From an uncultured Christensenella sp. (GTDB lineage Bacteria > Bacillota > Clostridia > Christensenellales > Borkfalkiaceae), in the NCBI GenBank assembly GCA_910586245.1, contig CAJUFY010000002.1, positions 1 to 64,000 on the forward strand: 64,000 nucleotides of DNA, read 5' to 3'. This document shows positions 51,151 through 59,059 of the stretch, in pieces (position 1 is the stretch's first letter; every line of letters starts with the position of its first letter). Both the position numbers and the translations under genes were made by a program. A model generated the notes under the pieces. That model saw nothing but the letters and a program-made list of their open reading frames with translations, ran no database searches and was not told where the DNA came from.

Positions 51151-51284
51151 TGCAACCGAAAAAGAAAAACGCTTTAAAAAAGGGCGCCGACATGCTTTGG
51201 CATGACGATACGCTGGGCAGTTATACGGGCGTATGTTCGGACGACGCGTACGAAAAACCCGTACAGGACGCCGACGATCTTTGA
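51150..51284 (+). CDS. 44-residue acidic small protein (SYTG / DADDL type)
   Basis: Starts on the A of the preceding stop codon (TAATG). Basic start (QPKKKNALKKGADMLWHDD), then GSYTGVCSDD and a C-terminal PVQDADDL. I have an impression of similar small clostridial proteins ending in such an acidic tail, but no function is known to me. It completes a three-gene chain with rubrerythrin; a terminator follows. Confidence 0.7.
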   Translation: MQPKKKNALKKGADMLWHDDTLGSYTGVCSDDAYEKPVQDADDL

Positions 51285-51293
51285 ATAAGCGGG

Positions 51294-51323
51294 GGAGCGG
51301 AAAAGATTTTTTCCGCTCCTTTT
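51294..51323 (+). terminator. Intrinsic terminator of rubrerythrin cassette
   Basis: GGAGCGGAAAA and TTTTCCGCTCC pair perfectly across a short loop, followed by TTTTT. Confidence 0.85.
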
Positions 51324-51389
51324 TCGTGCAAAAGCGCGCGCGTTCGGCTGCAGCAAACGTGAAATCTTAAAACTATTGTCGGATTTCGG

Positions 51390-51418
51390 TTGTAATGCGC
51401 GCCTTTTCGTGGTATAAT
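51390..51418 (+). promoter_or_regulatory. Promoter of HtrA-like gene 1
   Basis: TTGTAA (51390-51395), 17 bases, TATAAT (51413-51418). Confidence 0.75.
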
Positions 51419-51464
51419 AACGGCGTATAGCAGTTGATATCTGCGTGAGGCGAAGGAGCGGATC

Positions 51465-52382
51465 ATGAAAAGAAGAGCGGTTCGGTTGACCTTATCTTTC
51501 TTTTTGGCGGGCGTTTTGGCGTTCGCGTTTTTCGGCTGCGGCGCGGCGGAATCGCGCGTGCAATCCGTTTCTACGAACGGAACGCAACAGTCGGAGCGGT
51601 TCGAATTTCCCACGCACGAATTTCAGCTGTATCAGGAAGTGTTGAAGGAAGGGAGCTTTTCGGGATCGTTCGCCGAATTTTTGCAGGAGATCAATACGAC
51701 CGTTTGCGACGATACCGCCGCGGTCAACCGTGCGATGACTTCCGTCGTGAGCGTGGAATGCGATAAATCGGCGGGCTCGGGCGTAATCTATTCGCTCAAC
51801 AAGGCTACGGGAAACGCATACATCATTACGAACTATCACGTCGTGTATTACGCAAACAGCGCGGGCGTATATTCGATGAGCAACAATATCCGCATATATC
51901 TGTACGGCGGGTACGTTGCGGGGCGCGCGATTCCCGCGACTTATTACGGCGGGGACATCAACTTTGACGTTGCGGTACTCAAAGTGAGCGAATGCGCCGA
52001 CTTTATCGAAACGGAAACGCACCCCGTTTACGCGTCGCCTGCGGCGATGACCGATTCGGACGCGGTGACGGCGGGCGAGCGCGTTTACGCGCTGGGCAAC
52101 CCCAATGCCGAAGGGTTTTCGGTGACGGCGGGCGTCGTGTCCGTGCCGCTCGAATACGTGCCCGTTCGGCGCGCGGACGGGAAAGTGACCATCACGCTGC
52201 CCGAAATCCGTACGGACGCCGCGATCAATCACGGCAATTCGGGAGGCGGGTTGTTTAACGCGCGGGGCGAACTGATCGGAATCGTAAACGCGCGCGACGA
52301 TTCGGAAGATTTTCTCGGTTACGCGATCCCGATCAATACGGTGACGACGGTCGTACGGGAGGCGCTGCTCGGCAGAGACTGA
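51465..52382 (+). CDS. HtrA-like trypsin-type protease lipoprotein 1
   Basis: A 305-residue surface protease. Lipobox FFGC (Cys25) follows a hydrophobic signal. A linker with YQEVLKEGSFSGSFAEFLQEI (about 52-72) precedes a chymotrypsin-fold domain with the catalytic triad His125 (NYHVV), Asp168 (FDVAVL) and Ser259 (NHGNSGGG). There is no PDZ domain, unlike the next gene. HtrA-type proteases degrade misfolded envelope proteins. AAGGAG precedes the ATG. Confidence 0.88.
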   Translation: MKRRAVRLTLSFFLAGVLAFAFFGCGAAESRVQSVSTNGTQQSERFEFPTHEFQLYQEVLKEGSFSGSFAEFLQEINTTVCDDTAAVNRAMTSVVSVECDKSAGSGVIYSLNKATGNAYIITNYHVVYYANSAGVYSMSNNIRIYLYGGYVAGRAIPATYYGGDINFDVAVLKVSECADFIETETHPVYASPAAMTDSDAVTAGERVYALGNPNAEGFSVTAGVVSVPLEYVPVRRADGKVTITLPEIRTDAAINHGNSGGGLFNARGELIGIVNARDDSEDFLGYAIPINTVTTVVREALLGRD

Positions 52383-52402
52383 GCGCATACGGGAGGAAGC
52401 AA

Positions 52403-53740
52403 ATGTTTATTAAGAAAAAAGTGATTGCAGGAATCGCTTCCGTCGTTCTTGCGGCGGGCATGACGATTAGCTTTGTCGGGTGCGGCGGGTTGTTCGGCCG
52501 CACGGCGGACGATAATTTTGCTTACGACGCCGCCGTGGAAAACGGCTATACGGGGAGCGAGTCCGACTGGATGGCTTCCCTCGAAACGCCTTCTACGCAT
52601 GAGCGAAAGTTGTACGACGAAGCGGTGAAAAACGGTTACGAGGGTACGTTTTTTGACTTTTTGAAGAGCCTGAACGCGGGTAGCGACAGCGACGAGAACG
52701 CGATAAATAGCGCGCTCCGTTCGGTGGTGTGCGTGGAAGCTTCCTTTCAGCTCGGCAGCGTGCGCGGATCGGGCGTGATCTATTCGCTGGATTCCGCTAC
52801 GGGCAGCGCTTATATCGTAACCAACTATCACGTCGTTTACAGCGCGAGCGAACGGCAGGTAAGCCGCAATATTACCGTTTACGTATACGGTACGAATTCT
52901 TTGGACGGAAAAATCAACGCCCGTGCGATTCCCGCAAAGTTTTACGGCGGAGCGATGGCGTACGACGTCGCCGTGCTCGAAGTGACCGATTCGGAATATT
53001 TGAAAGAGAACGTGCAAGCCGCACCCGTAACGGTTGCCGATTCCGATTCGATTACGGTCGGCGAGCGGGTGTATGCGCTCGGCAATCCCAACGGCGAGGG
53101 ATTTTCCGTTTCCGGCGGGGTCGTTTCGGTGGTTGCGGAACGGATCAACGTTTTGAGTGCGGATGAAACGAGTATGCTCTCTCTGCTCGAAATTCGTACG
53201 GACGCGGCGGTCAATCACGGCAATTCGGGCGGCGGTTTGTTCAACGCGCGCGGGGAAATCATCGGAATCGTGAACGCGCGCCGCGAGTCTACGCCGGATA
53301 AAGTCGTGTTGAACGGCTTCGGCTATGCGATCCCTGCGAACCTCGTGTTTCCCTTGGTGCAGAATATTTTGGATAACCGCGGAAGCGCGTACGTTGCGCG
53401 GTTGGGGATCGTGGCGGGAATTGCCGACAGCAAGGGCATTTACAACGAGGATACGGGGAAATATTATATCGAACAGAAGATTACCGTAAATTCGGTTTCG
53501 CCCGACGGCGCGGGGTTTGCCATAGGCTTGCAATACGGGGACACGCTGTTGCAAGCGGAACTGATTTCTGCCGACGGCTCCGTTCAAACGGTTGCGTGCA
53601 TCAGTCTGCACGCGCTTACGAATTTGTTGTTCGACGCGCGCGTGGGCGACACCTTGGAATTGCAGTTTTCGCGTTCGGACGTCATCAGAACGGTGAGCGT
53701 AGATTTCGGCACGCGCAAGTATTTTACGCTGGTTTCATAA
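52403..53740 (+). CDS. HtrA-like protease lipoprotein 2, with PDZ-like domain
   Basis: A 445-residue paralog of the preceding gene, 20 bases downstream. Lipobox FVGC (Cys27); two short repeats YDAAVENGYTGSESDWMASL and YDEAVKNGYEGTFFDFLKSL (about 35-90); protease domain with His143 (NYHVV), Asp188 (YDVAVL), Ser275 (NHGNSGGG); then a PDZ-like domain (about 340-440, VNSVSPDGAGFAIGLQYGD). The PDZ may bind unfolded C termini. GGGAGG precedes the ATG. Confidence 0.88.
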   Translation: MFIKKKVIAGIASVVLAAGMTISFVGCGGLFGRTADDNFAYDAAVENGYTGSESDWMASLETPSTHERKLYDEAVKNGYEGTFFDFLKSLNAGSDSDENAINSALRSVVCVEASFQLGSVRGSGVIYSLDSATGSAYIVTNYHVVYSASERQVSRNITVYVYGTNSLDGKINARAIPAKFYGGAMAYDVAVLEVTDSEYLKENVQAAPVTVADSDSITVGERVYALGNPNGEGFSVSGGVVSVVAERINVLSADETSMLSLLEIRTDAAVNHGNSGGGLFNARGEIIGIVNARRESTPDKVVLNGFGYAIPANLVFPLVQNILDNRGSAYVARLGIVAGIADSKGIYNEDTGKYYIEQKITVNSVSPDGAGFAIGLQYGDTLLQAELISADGSVQTVACISLHALTNLLFDARVGDTLELQFSRSDVIRTVSVDFGTRKYFTLVS

Positions 53741-53777
53741 AAATTAAAATCCGTTGCAAATTCCATCGGGTTTGCGC

Positions 53778-53806
53778 TTGACAATTGGAAAACGTTCGGT
53801 TATAAT
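53778..53806 (+). promoter_or_regulatory. Consensus promoter of tRNA-Gly
   Basis: TTGACA (53778-53783), 17 bases, TATAAT (53801-53806), 20 bases before the tRNA. Confidence 0.9.
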
Positions 53807-53826
53807 ACAATTCGATAACCGAATAC

Positions 53827-53901
53827 GCAGGAATCGCCTAGCGGTATGGCGTCAGCTTCCCAAGCTGATCCCGGCGGGTTCGACTCCCGTTTCCTGCTCC
53901 A
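53827..53901 (+). tRNA. tRNA-Gly (anticodon CCC)
   Basis: The acceptor GCAGGAA pairs with TTCCTGC, the anticodon loop TTCCCAA gives CCC (codon GGG), the T loop is TTCGACT, and CCA is encoded. The AT-rich island starts 8 bases after it, so it probably served as the landing point. Confidence 0.93.
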
Positions 53902-53908
53902 TAATTAG

Positions 53909-53933
53909 TACCCGAAAAGGATGCTAATAGAAA
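53909..53933 (+). repeat. Island direct repeat, left copy
   Basis: 25 bases built on ACCCGAAAAGGATGC match 58660-58684 at 24 of 25 positions. It lies directly after tRNA-Gly, the position of an attachment-site repeat. Confidence 0.75.
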
Positions 53934-53934
53934 G

Positions 53935-53967
53935 ACACCGAAAATATTGTGTTTTCGGTGTTTTTTT
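53935..53967 (+). terminator. Terminator of tRNA-Gly
   Basis: ACACCGAAAA and TTTTCGGTGT (perfect 10 bp, 7-base loop) followed by seven T. Confidence 0.85.
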
Positions 53968-54113
53968 GTGCATTTAAATACAATATATTGTTTTTAATTC
54001 GATCAAAAGTATCTTTTGTTATTACGGATGATTTTTGATGTTTTTTTATAAGAACGGGAGTTGAACTCATATGATAAATTATAGAATTATTAACGAATGT
54101 TACAGTATTGCCG

Positions 54114-54180
54114 TTATCGGCAAAAATATACCAATAAATTTATTATATGTATTGCAATTTTGCCGATAATATGATATACT
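54114..54180 (+). promoter_or_regulatory. fic promoter with inverted-repeat operator
   Basis: TTGCAA (54152-54157), 17 bases, TATACT (54175-54180). The spacer holds TTTTGCCGATAA (54158-54169), the exact inverse of TTATCGGCAAAA (54114-54125). A repressor on these arms would block the promoter; the N-terminal HTH of the Fic protein is a candidate. Confidence 0.65.
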
Positions 54181-54200
54181 AACATGCGAGGTGTAGAGGA

Positions 54201-55094
54201 ATGAAATATTTATCGGTTGCACAAACGGCGAAAAAATGGAATATGTCCGAACGTAGCGTAAGGAACTATTGCGCTATGGGAAAAGTGGAAGGCGCGTTCT
54301 TGATGGGTAAAACGTGGATTATTCCCGAAGATGCGCAAAAGCCTGATAGAACCAATAAACGTGTCGAAATACCAACCACATTGCTTGAAATATTTGTTGC
54401 CGAGAAGAAAGCGAAACTTTCAGGCGGTATTTATCATAAGGTACAAATTGACTTAACTTACAATTCAAATCATATAGAGGGCAGTCGGCTTACGCACGAC
54501 CAAACGCGCTATATATTTGAAACGAACACAATCGGAATAGAACGCGGTGCCATAAAAGTTGATGATATTGTAGAAACGGCTAATCATTTTAAGTGTATTG
54601 ATTTAATTATAGAAAACGCCAAAAAAGTGATTACGGAAGCGTTTATAAAAGAATTGCACCGTACATTAAAAAACGGAACTACGGATGCCCGACAAGATTG
54701 GTTTGCAGTGGGCGACTATAAGAGAGTGCCGAATACAGTGGGCGATATGTACACGGCTAAACCCGAAGAAGTTTCAGAAAGAGTTAAAGAACTGCTGGTT
54801 GAATACAACGCTAAAAAAGAAAAGTCATTTGATGACCTTTTGGACTTTCACTATATATTTGAATGTATACATCCTTTCCAAGACGGTAATGGCAGAATTG
54901 GCAGACTCTTGTTATTCAAGGAATGTCTAAAACATAATATTGTTCCATTCATCATTGATGAAGAATTAAAAATGTTTTACTATCGCGGACTGAAAGAGTG
55001 GAAAGACGAAAAAGGGTACTTGCGTGATACTTGCCTTGCGGCACAAGATAAGTTCAAAAAATATCTTGATTATTTCAAAATAAGTTACAGTTAA
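54201..55094 (+). CDS. Fic-domain protein with N-terminal HTH
   Basis: A 297-residue protein. Residues 1-45 are a MerR/excisionase-like helix-turn-helix (LSVAQTAKKWNMSERSVRNYC). The Fic domain has the complete active-site motif HPFQDGNGRIGR from His224, so AMP (or other nucleotide) transfer is expected. An inhibitory helix is also present: SNHIEG (Ser89 to Glu93-Gly94), the class II motif S-x3-E-G, giving self-inhibition in cis. TAGAGG precedes the ATG. An operator-like repeat overlaps the promoter, so the HTH may autoregulate. Target protein unknown. It heads the island and is separated from the Gabija pair by its own promoter region. Confidence 0.88.
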   Translation: MKYLSVAQTAKKWNMSERSVRNYCAMGKVEGAFLMGKTWIIPEDAQKPDRTNKRVEIPTTLLEIFVAEKKAKLSGGIYHKVQIDLTYNSNHIEGSRLTHDQTRYIFETNTIGIERGAIKVDDIVETANHFKCIDLIIENAKKVITEAFIKELHRTLKNGTTDARQDWFAVGDYKRVPNTVGDMYTAKPEEVSERVKELLVEYNAKKEKSFDDLLDFHYIFECIHPFQDGNGRIGRLLLFKECLKHNIVPFIIDEELKMFYYRGLKEWKDEKGYLRDTCLAAQDKFKKYLDYFKISYS

Positions 55095-55120
55095 GTTGAA
55101 GTTGAAATGAGAGAGTACTA

Positions 55121-55149
55121 TTTATTTCCCGAAATAGAAATGGTATAAT
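55121..55149 (+). promoter_or_regulatory. Promoter of Gabija genes with palindrome
   Basis: TATAAT (55144-55149) with a weak TTTATT 17 bases upstream. The spacer contains the palindrome TATTTC-CC-GAAATA (55123-55136), a possible repressor site. Confidence 0.5.
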
Positions 55150-55182
55150 TTTACTATAACTTACTTGCTTTAAGAGGTGCAT

Positions 55183-56856
55183 ATGAGATTTTGCAATTTA
55201 TCTATAAAAAATTTCAGAAATTTTGAGAACATTAATATTGACTTGTCTAACCAAAATATTTTCTTTGGATTGAACGATGTTGGTAAAACAAATCTCTTAT
55301 ATGCTTTGAGATATGTGTTTGATAAGGATATCAGAAAGTATTATTTAATTGATTCTGATTTTTATAATAAAAATATAGATAAACCGATAGAAATAATATT
55401 GACTTTGGATATAAGCGATATAGATAATAGCGATTGTCAGAAATTACGCGCCAAATTAAAGGGAGCATTATTAAGCACGCACAATCAAGTATTTATTAAG
55501 TTATATGCGCAATACGACAAAAAAGAAATGATAGCAATACCGATATTATCTTGGGGCGGAGACTTGCAACATTTACAAGACATGAAACCAAGAGGGTATA
55601 TGTTTGAAATTGATTATGTATTTAATGTTATTTACATAGATTCCTACGTCGATTTGTATTCGCTTTTTAAGAAGAATGTAAATCAACTTATTAAAAATGA
55701 AAATGCTGGCGACGAGAAAATATTATTGGAAATACAAAAGAACGTCGATGAATTAAATGCTAAGGTTGCTTCGCTATCGGGAATTAAAGAATTTGAGGAG
55801 AAAATTGCGCCTGAGTATAATAAGTTTAGGAATGAGGGAGTTTCTATTTCAATTAAATCTGAAATAGCAGTCAAGGGATTATATTCTAATGTTATCCCTT
55901 ATATTAAACAGGATAATGATGAAAATTTATATCCGACAGCAGGGGAAGGCAGAAAAAAACTTTTAGTATATTCTATATTTGATATTCTTGCTGATAAAAA
56001 CAAAGATAAAAAAATAAATATTTTTCTAATTGAAGAACCCGAAAACCATCTGCACAAATCTTTACAGATAGCACTTTCACAAATTCTTTTTACTGATAAT
56101 AAATATTCATACTTATTTGTCACAACGCATTCACCCTATGTTCTATATGAAATGGATAATGTGAATTTAGTTCGCATTTTTAATGAAAGAAAAATAACAA
56201 GCAAAAGTACTTTTTATAAAGTCCCGAAAGATTATGAGAAAAATAGAAAAATGCTAAATCAGGGATTATCAGAAGCAATTTTTGCGAATAAAGTGCTGTT
56301 GGTAGAAGGCGCATCTGAAAGATTATTATTTAGTAAAGTTTTATCGGTAATTAAACCTTTTTATGAGGCGGACGGAACATATATATTGTCAGTTGATGGT
56401 GTTGGTTTTGAAAAATATTTTTCAATTTTGGATGGCTTGAAAATTGTAAATGTTATCAAGACTGATAATGATTTAAGAAAAACAAATGATAGCAATGCAT
56501 ATTTTCCGTTGGGCTTTTCAAGATGTAATAAATATTTGGATGAAAATTTGTTGCCAACAGATAATATTGACGCAAATACTATTAAATCTAAAAGAGCAAT
56601 ATATTTATCAAATCAAGAAACGCTTGATAAAATGCGAAAAGATTTTAACATATACCTTTCAAAAGTGGATTTGGAGAATGATTTAGATGAAGCAATGCAC
56701 GATAGATTGGTGGTCTTGTTGGGCGATGAGCCGGTTAAGTATTTACAGTCCGCAAAGCATTATCATATGGTTGAATTGATAGAAAAAATGGATGATAATG
56801 ATTGTAAGACTATTTTCGAACACTATAATTTTGCTTGTCTTAAAGAGGTTATATGA
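55183..56856 (+). CDS. gajA: GajA-like OLD-family ATPase/TOPRIM nuclease (Gabija)
   Basis: A 557-residue protein. The SMC/RecF-like ATPase opens RFCNLSIKNFRNFENINIDL with Walker A GLNDVGKTN (about 29-37) and has a Walker B block FLIEEPENHLHKS at about 278. From about 365 a TOPRIM nuclease follows: KVLLVEGASERLLF with the catalytic Glu, and KTDNDLR as the D-x-D-like site. Length and order match GajA (578 aa in the described system), a site-specific DNA-nicking nuclease held off by ATP. AAGAGG lies 5 bases before the ATG at 55183; a GTG two codons upstream is less well placed. GajB follows after one base. Confidence 0.88.
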   Translation: MRFCNLSIKNFRNFENINIDLSNQNIFFGLNDVGKTNLLYALRYVFDKDIRKYYLIDSDFYNKNIDKPIEIILTLDISDIDNSDCQKLRAKLKGALLSTHNQVFIKLYAQYDKKEMIAIPILSWGGDLQHLQDMKPRGYMFEIDYVFNVIYIDSYVDLYSLFKKNVNQLIKNENAGDEKILLEIQKNVDELNAKVASLSGIKEFEEKIAPEYNKFRNEGVSISIKSEIAVKGLYSNVIPYIKQDNDENLYPTAGEGRKKLLVYSIFDILADKNKDKKINIFLIEEPENHLHKSLQIALSQILFTDNKYSYLFVTTHSPYVLYEMDNVNLVRIFNERKITSKSTFYKVPKDYEKNRKMLNQGLSEAIFANKVLLVEGASERLLFSKVLSVIKPFYEADGTYILSVDGVGFEKYFSILDGLKIVNVIKTDNDLRKTNDSNAYFPLGFSRCNKYLDENLLPTDNIDANTIKSKRAIYLSNQETLDKMRKDFNIYLSKVDLENDLDEAMHDRLVVLLGDEPVKYLQSAKHYHMVELIEKMDDNDCKTIFEHYNFACLKEVI

Positions 56857-56857
56857 T

Positions 56858-58360
56858 ATGAAATTGACTCCTGTGCAAGAAGAAATTGTAAACATTAAAG
56901 ACAATTTAGTCGTTCAAGCGAGTGCTGGAACAGGTAAAACACATACAATGGTGTGCAAAATAGCGCAAGAGATTAGTGATAATAAAACACATAAAGTTAT
57001 TGCGGCTATTACTTTTACAATTAAAGCGGCACAAGAGATCAAAGATAGATTGGCTGTTGATGTTAGTCAACATTTCATAGGAACAAATAATAGTTTTGTC
57101 ATTGAAGAAATTATTAAGCCTTTTATGAAAGATGTTTACGGAAAAGATTTTGATATTGATATGAGTACGGACTATTCTCTAAAAGTGGCTAATTTTGATG
57201 ATGGAATTGAAAAAATCCGTTCTAATGGGTTATTAACTACTTATAGTGATAATAAGAAAAATTTTATATTTGAATTGGCACAAAGTATTGTGGAGCGGTC
57301 AATAGCGTGCCAATTATATTTGAAGGCAAAATACTTTAAGATTTATATTGACGAATATCAAGATTGCGATATTTCAATGCACAATTTATTTATGTATATA
57401 TGTGATTGTTTGAATATTACGACATTCATTGTAGGTGATGAAAAGCAATCTATTTATAGTTGGAGAGGGGCTTATCCAGAAGCATTTAAGAGTATAAGTA
57501 AAAAAACAAATTTTGTGTCTAAATTTATGGGGAATAATTTTAGGTCTTGTCAAAAAATCCAAAATTATTCAAATTTATTGTTTGATGAAACAAGTAATCT
57601 TTATAGTCCAACGGAAAAGTTGGATAATATTTTTTACTTATCAACTTCTTCGTCAGATTGGGCAAGAACAGTTTTGGCAAAGATTGATCGAAATAAAAGT
57701 ACGGCATTGTTAAGATATTCTAATGATAATGCAAGGATTGGGGCAGAATTTTTAACGGAAAGCGGAACTGAATTTGTATATATACCTCAAACACCAATTG
57801 CTGATATTACTACTGAGACCGCTTGGTTATATAATGCGGTAGCACAATTTCTCATACTTGAAAAATATTCTGTGTATGATTTAATTTCGGAAATTCCCGT
57901 AGAGGGCGATGAAAGTATTAAAACTGTTTCAAAAATAGAGAAATTGTTAAAGCGAATTGAGTCGGCTAAAAGTGAGGAAGAAGCCTTTTGTAAGGCTGTA
58001 AATGAGTTGGCAGTTTATTTAGATTATTCGACACGACCTGATCACTTAGAAAAATTATATAATACTATATCTGATACAAAATATTTTTCCGCATTTGAGT
58101 CTGATAAATATCAAAATATTTCTATAACTTTTCATTCGTCAAAAGGATTAGAGTTTGACCAAGTTATTGTCTTTGCTGAGGATTATAGACTTTCTGATAA
58201 GGCAAGTTTATATAATCATTATGTTGCTGTTACAAGAGCAAAAAGCAAATTGATTATAGTAAAAATAAATAATTATAGTGCAAATATATTTCAGGAGAAT
58301 TTAGAAAAGATTTTTGCAAAAAGAGGATTAAGAATTTCTGATTTAGTTTCTATTGAATAA
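56858..58360 (+). CDS. gajB: GajB-like UvrD-family helicase (Gabija)
   Basis: A 500-residue SF1 helicase close in length to GajB (494). Motifs in order: Walker A QASAGTGKTHT (about 27), YIDEYQDCD (motif II), VGDEKQSIYSWRGAYPEAF (motif III), TFHSSKGLEFDQVIVF (motif V) and YVAVTRAKSKLII (motif VI). In Gabija, GajB binds GajA and senses DNA ends. The ATG is one base after the gajA stop with AAAGAGG inside the gajA 3' end, typical of strict coupling. Strongly AT-rich. Confidence 0.9.
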   Translation: MKLTPVQEEIVNIKDNLVVQASAGTGKTHTMVCKIAQEISDNKTHKVIAAITFTIKAAQEIKDRLAVDVSQHFIGTNNSFVIEEIIKPFMKDVYGKDFDIDMSTDYSLKVANFDDGIEKIRSNGLLTTYSDNKKNFIFELAQSIVERSIACQLYLKAKYFKIYIDEYQDCDISMHNLFMYICDCLNITTFIVGDEKQSIYSWRGAYPEAFKSISKKTNFVSKFMGNNFRSCQKIQNYSNLLFDETSNLYSPTEKLDNIFYLSTSSSDWARTVLAKIDRNKSTALLRYSNDNARIGAEFLTESGTEFVYIPQTPIADITTETAWLYNAVAQFLILEKYSVYDLISEIPVEGDESIKTVSKIEKLLKRIESAKSEEEAFCKAVNELAVYLDYSTRPDHLEKLYNTISDTKYFSAFESDKYQNISITFHSSKGLEFDQVIVFAEDYRLSDKASLYNHYVAVTRAKSKLIIVKINNYSANIFQENLEKIFAKRGLRISDLVSIE

Positions 58361-58378
58361 TTGTTGTCCTATTTTTTG

Positions 58379-58624
58379 ATGGCAATCTATAAAAAGCAGA
58401 ATAAATATTATTGTGAGGGGCTAATGATAATAGATGAAATTAATCAAGATGCGCTAATATTTAATGATTCAAATATAAAAGTTTACCAAAATGAATTCAC
58501 ATATCTTGCGGCTTACTCTCTTATAAAACAAGCACAAGCCACAGGAGAGGTTGACAAAATTGTTTTAGAGCGACTCAATAATCGTTGTGCGGAAAGAATG
58601 GGAGTTAGACCGATACCATTATAA
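58379..58624 (+). CDS. Small ORF following gajB, unknown
   Basis: An 81-residue frame starting ATG 18 bases after gajB (TTG codons at 58361 and 58364 are alternatives). No ribosome site is visible, so coupling or non-coding status remain open. The product has hydrophilic, non-repetitive sequence (MIIDEINQDALIFNDSNIKV, FTYLAAYSLIKQAQATGEVD). No family recognised. Base composition matches the island, and it ends 35 bases before the right repeat. Confidence 0.45.
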   Translation: MAIYKKQNKYYCEGLMIIDEINQDALIFNDSNIKVYQNEFTYLAAYSLIKQAQATGEVDKIVLERLNNRCAERMGVRPIPL

Positions 58625-58659
58625 AATCGTTATAGATTTGGAGTAGTTTTGACATTTGT

Positions 58660-58684
58660 TACCCGAAAAGGATGCAAATAGAAA
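58660..58684 (+). repeat. Island direct repeat, right copy
   Basis: 24/25 match to 53909-53933, one T/A difference, same orientation. Confidence 0.75.
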
Positions 58685-58814
58685 ACGTAAAAATGTTTTT
58701 GTTTTTTCTCGGTTTGAGAACAATTTTTGTGTCGTTTGGTGGCAGAAAATGGTGAATATAGTCTATTCAATGGGATTTTTACTGTCAAAATTTATTTTAG
58801 TAAAAAGAACAAGA

Positions 58815-58838
58815 GTTCAAACCCTGTCAATCGCGCCA
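58815..58838 (+). pseudogene. Possible tRNA 3'-end remnant
   Basis: GTTCAAACC resembles a T loop and is followed, at tRNA-like spacing, by CAATCGC-G-CCA, an acceptor strand with CCA. The T stem does not pair properly and no 5' half is found upstream, so this would be a truncated tRNA. A terminator follows, as after intact tRNAs here. Confidence 0.35.
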
Positions 58839-58842
58839 TATA

Positions 58843-58880
58843 ACCGACAAATTTCTTTTCGGAATTTGTCGGTTTTCTTT
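58843..58880 (+). terminator. Intrinsic terminator
   Basis: ACCGACAAATT and AATTTGTCGGT (perfect 11 bp) followed by a T-rich tract. Confidence 0.8.
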
Positions 58881-58998
58881 TGTTTTTTGCTTTTTTTTCG
58901 GAAAAATACCGTAAAAACAGTGCAATTATGTCGTAAAACGGCTGAAAATCAGCTGTTTTTTTGCAAAAAAATTCAATCAAAAAAGTTCGTTTAAACGC

Positions 58999-59027
58999 TT
59001 GACAGAATAAATTGGATCATATATATT
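58999..59027 (+). promoter_or_regulatory. Promoter of transglutaminase-like gene
   Basis: TTGACA (58999-59004), 17 bases, TATATT (59022-59027). Confidence 0.8.
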
Positions 59028-59059
59028 AGTTCGGAATATTGCTCAAACAGGAGGACGTT

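Larger units (their letters stand above)
53909..58684 (+). mobile_element. tRNA-adjacent AT-rich genomic island (Fic + Gabija)
   Basis: About 4.8 kb bounded by the 25-bp direct repeat and beginning just after tRNA-Gly. Its genes are markedly more AT-rich than those on both sides (A/T in most third positions), a sign of transfer. It carries Fic, GajA-like, GajB-like and small-ORF genes, all on the plus strand. No integrase is inside, so it is either a passive cargo block or a mobilised remnant. Confidence 0.7.
58685..58998. other. Intergenic region right of island
   Basis: No supported gene. It contains a possible tRNA 3' remnant (58815-58838) and a terminator (58843-58880). A frame crossing this region runs through the terminator and lacks a ribosome site. 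Confidence 0.6.

Noticed and set aside
58656..58994. 112-residue frame right of the island
   Set aside because: It spans the tRNA-like remnant and a strong terminator and has no ribosome site.
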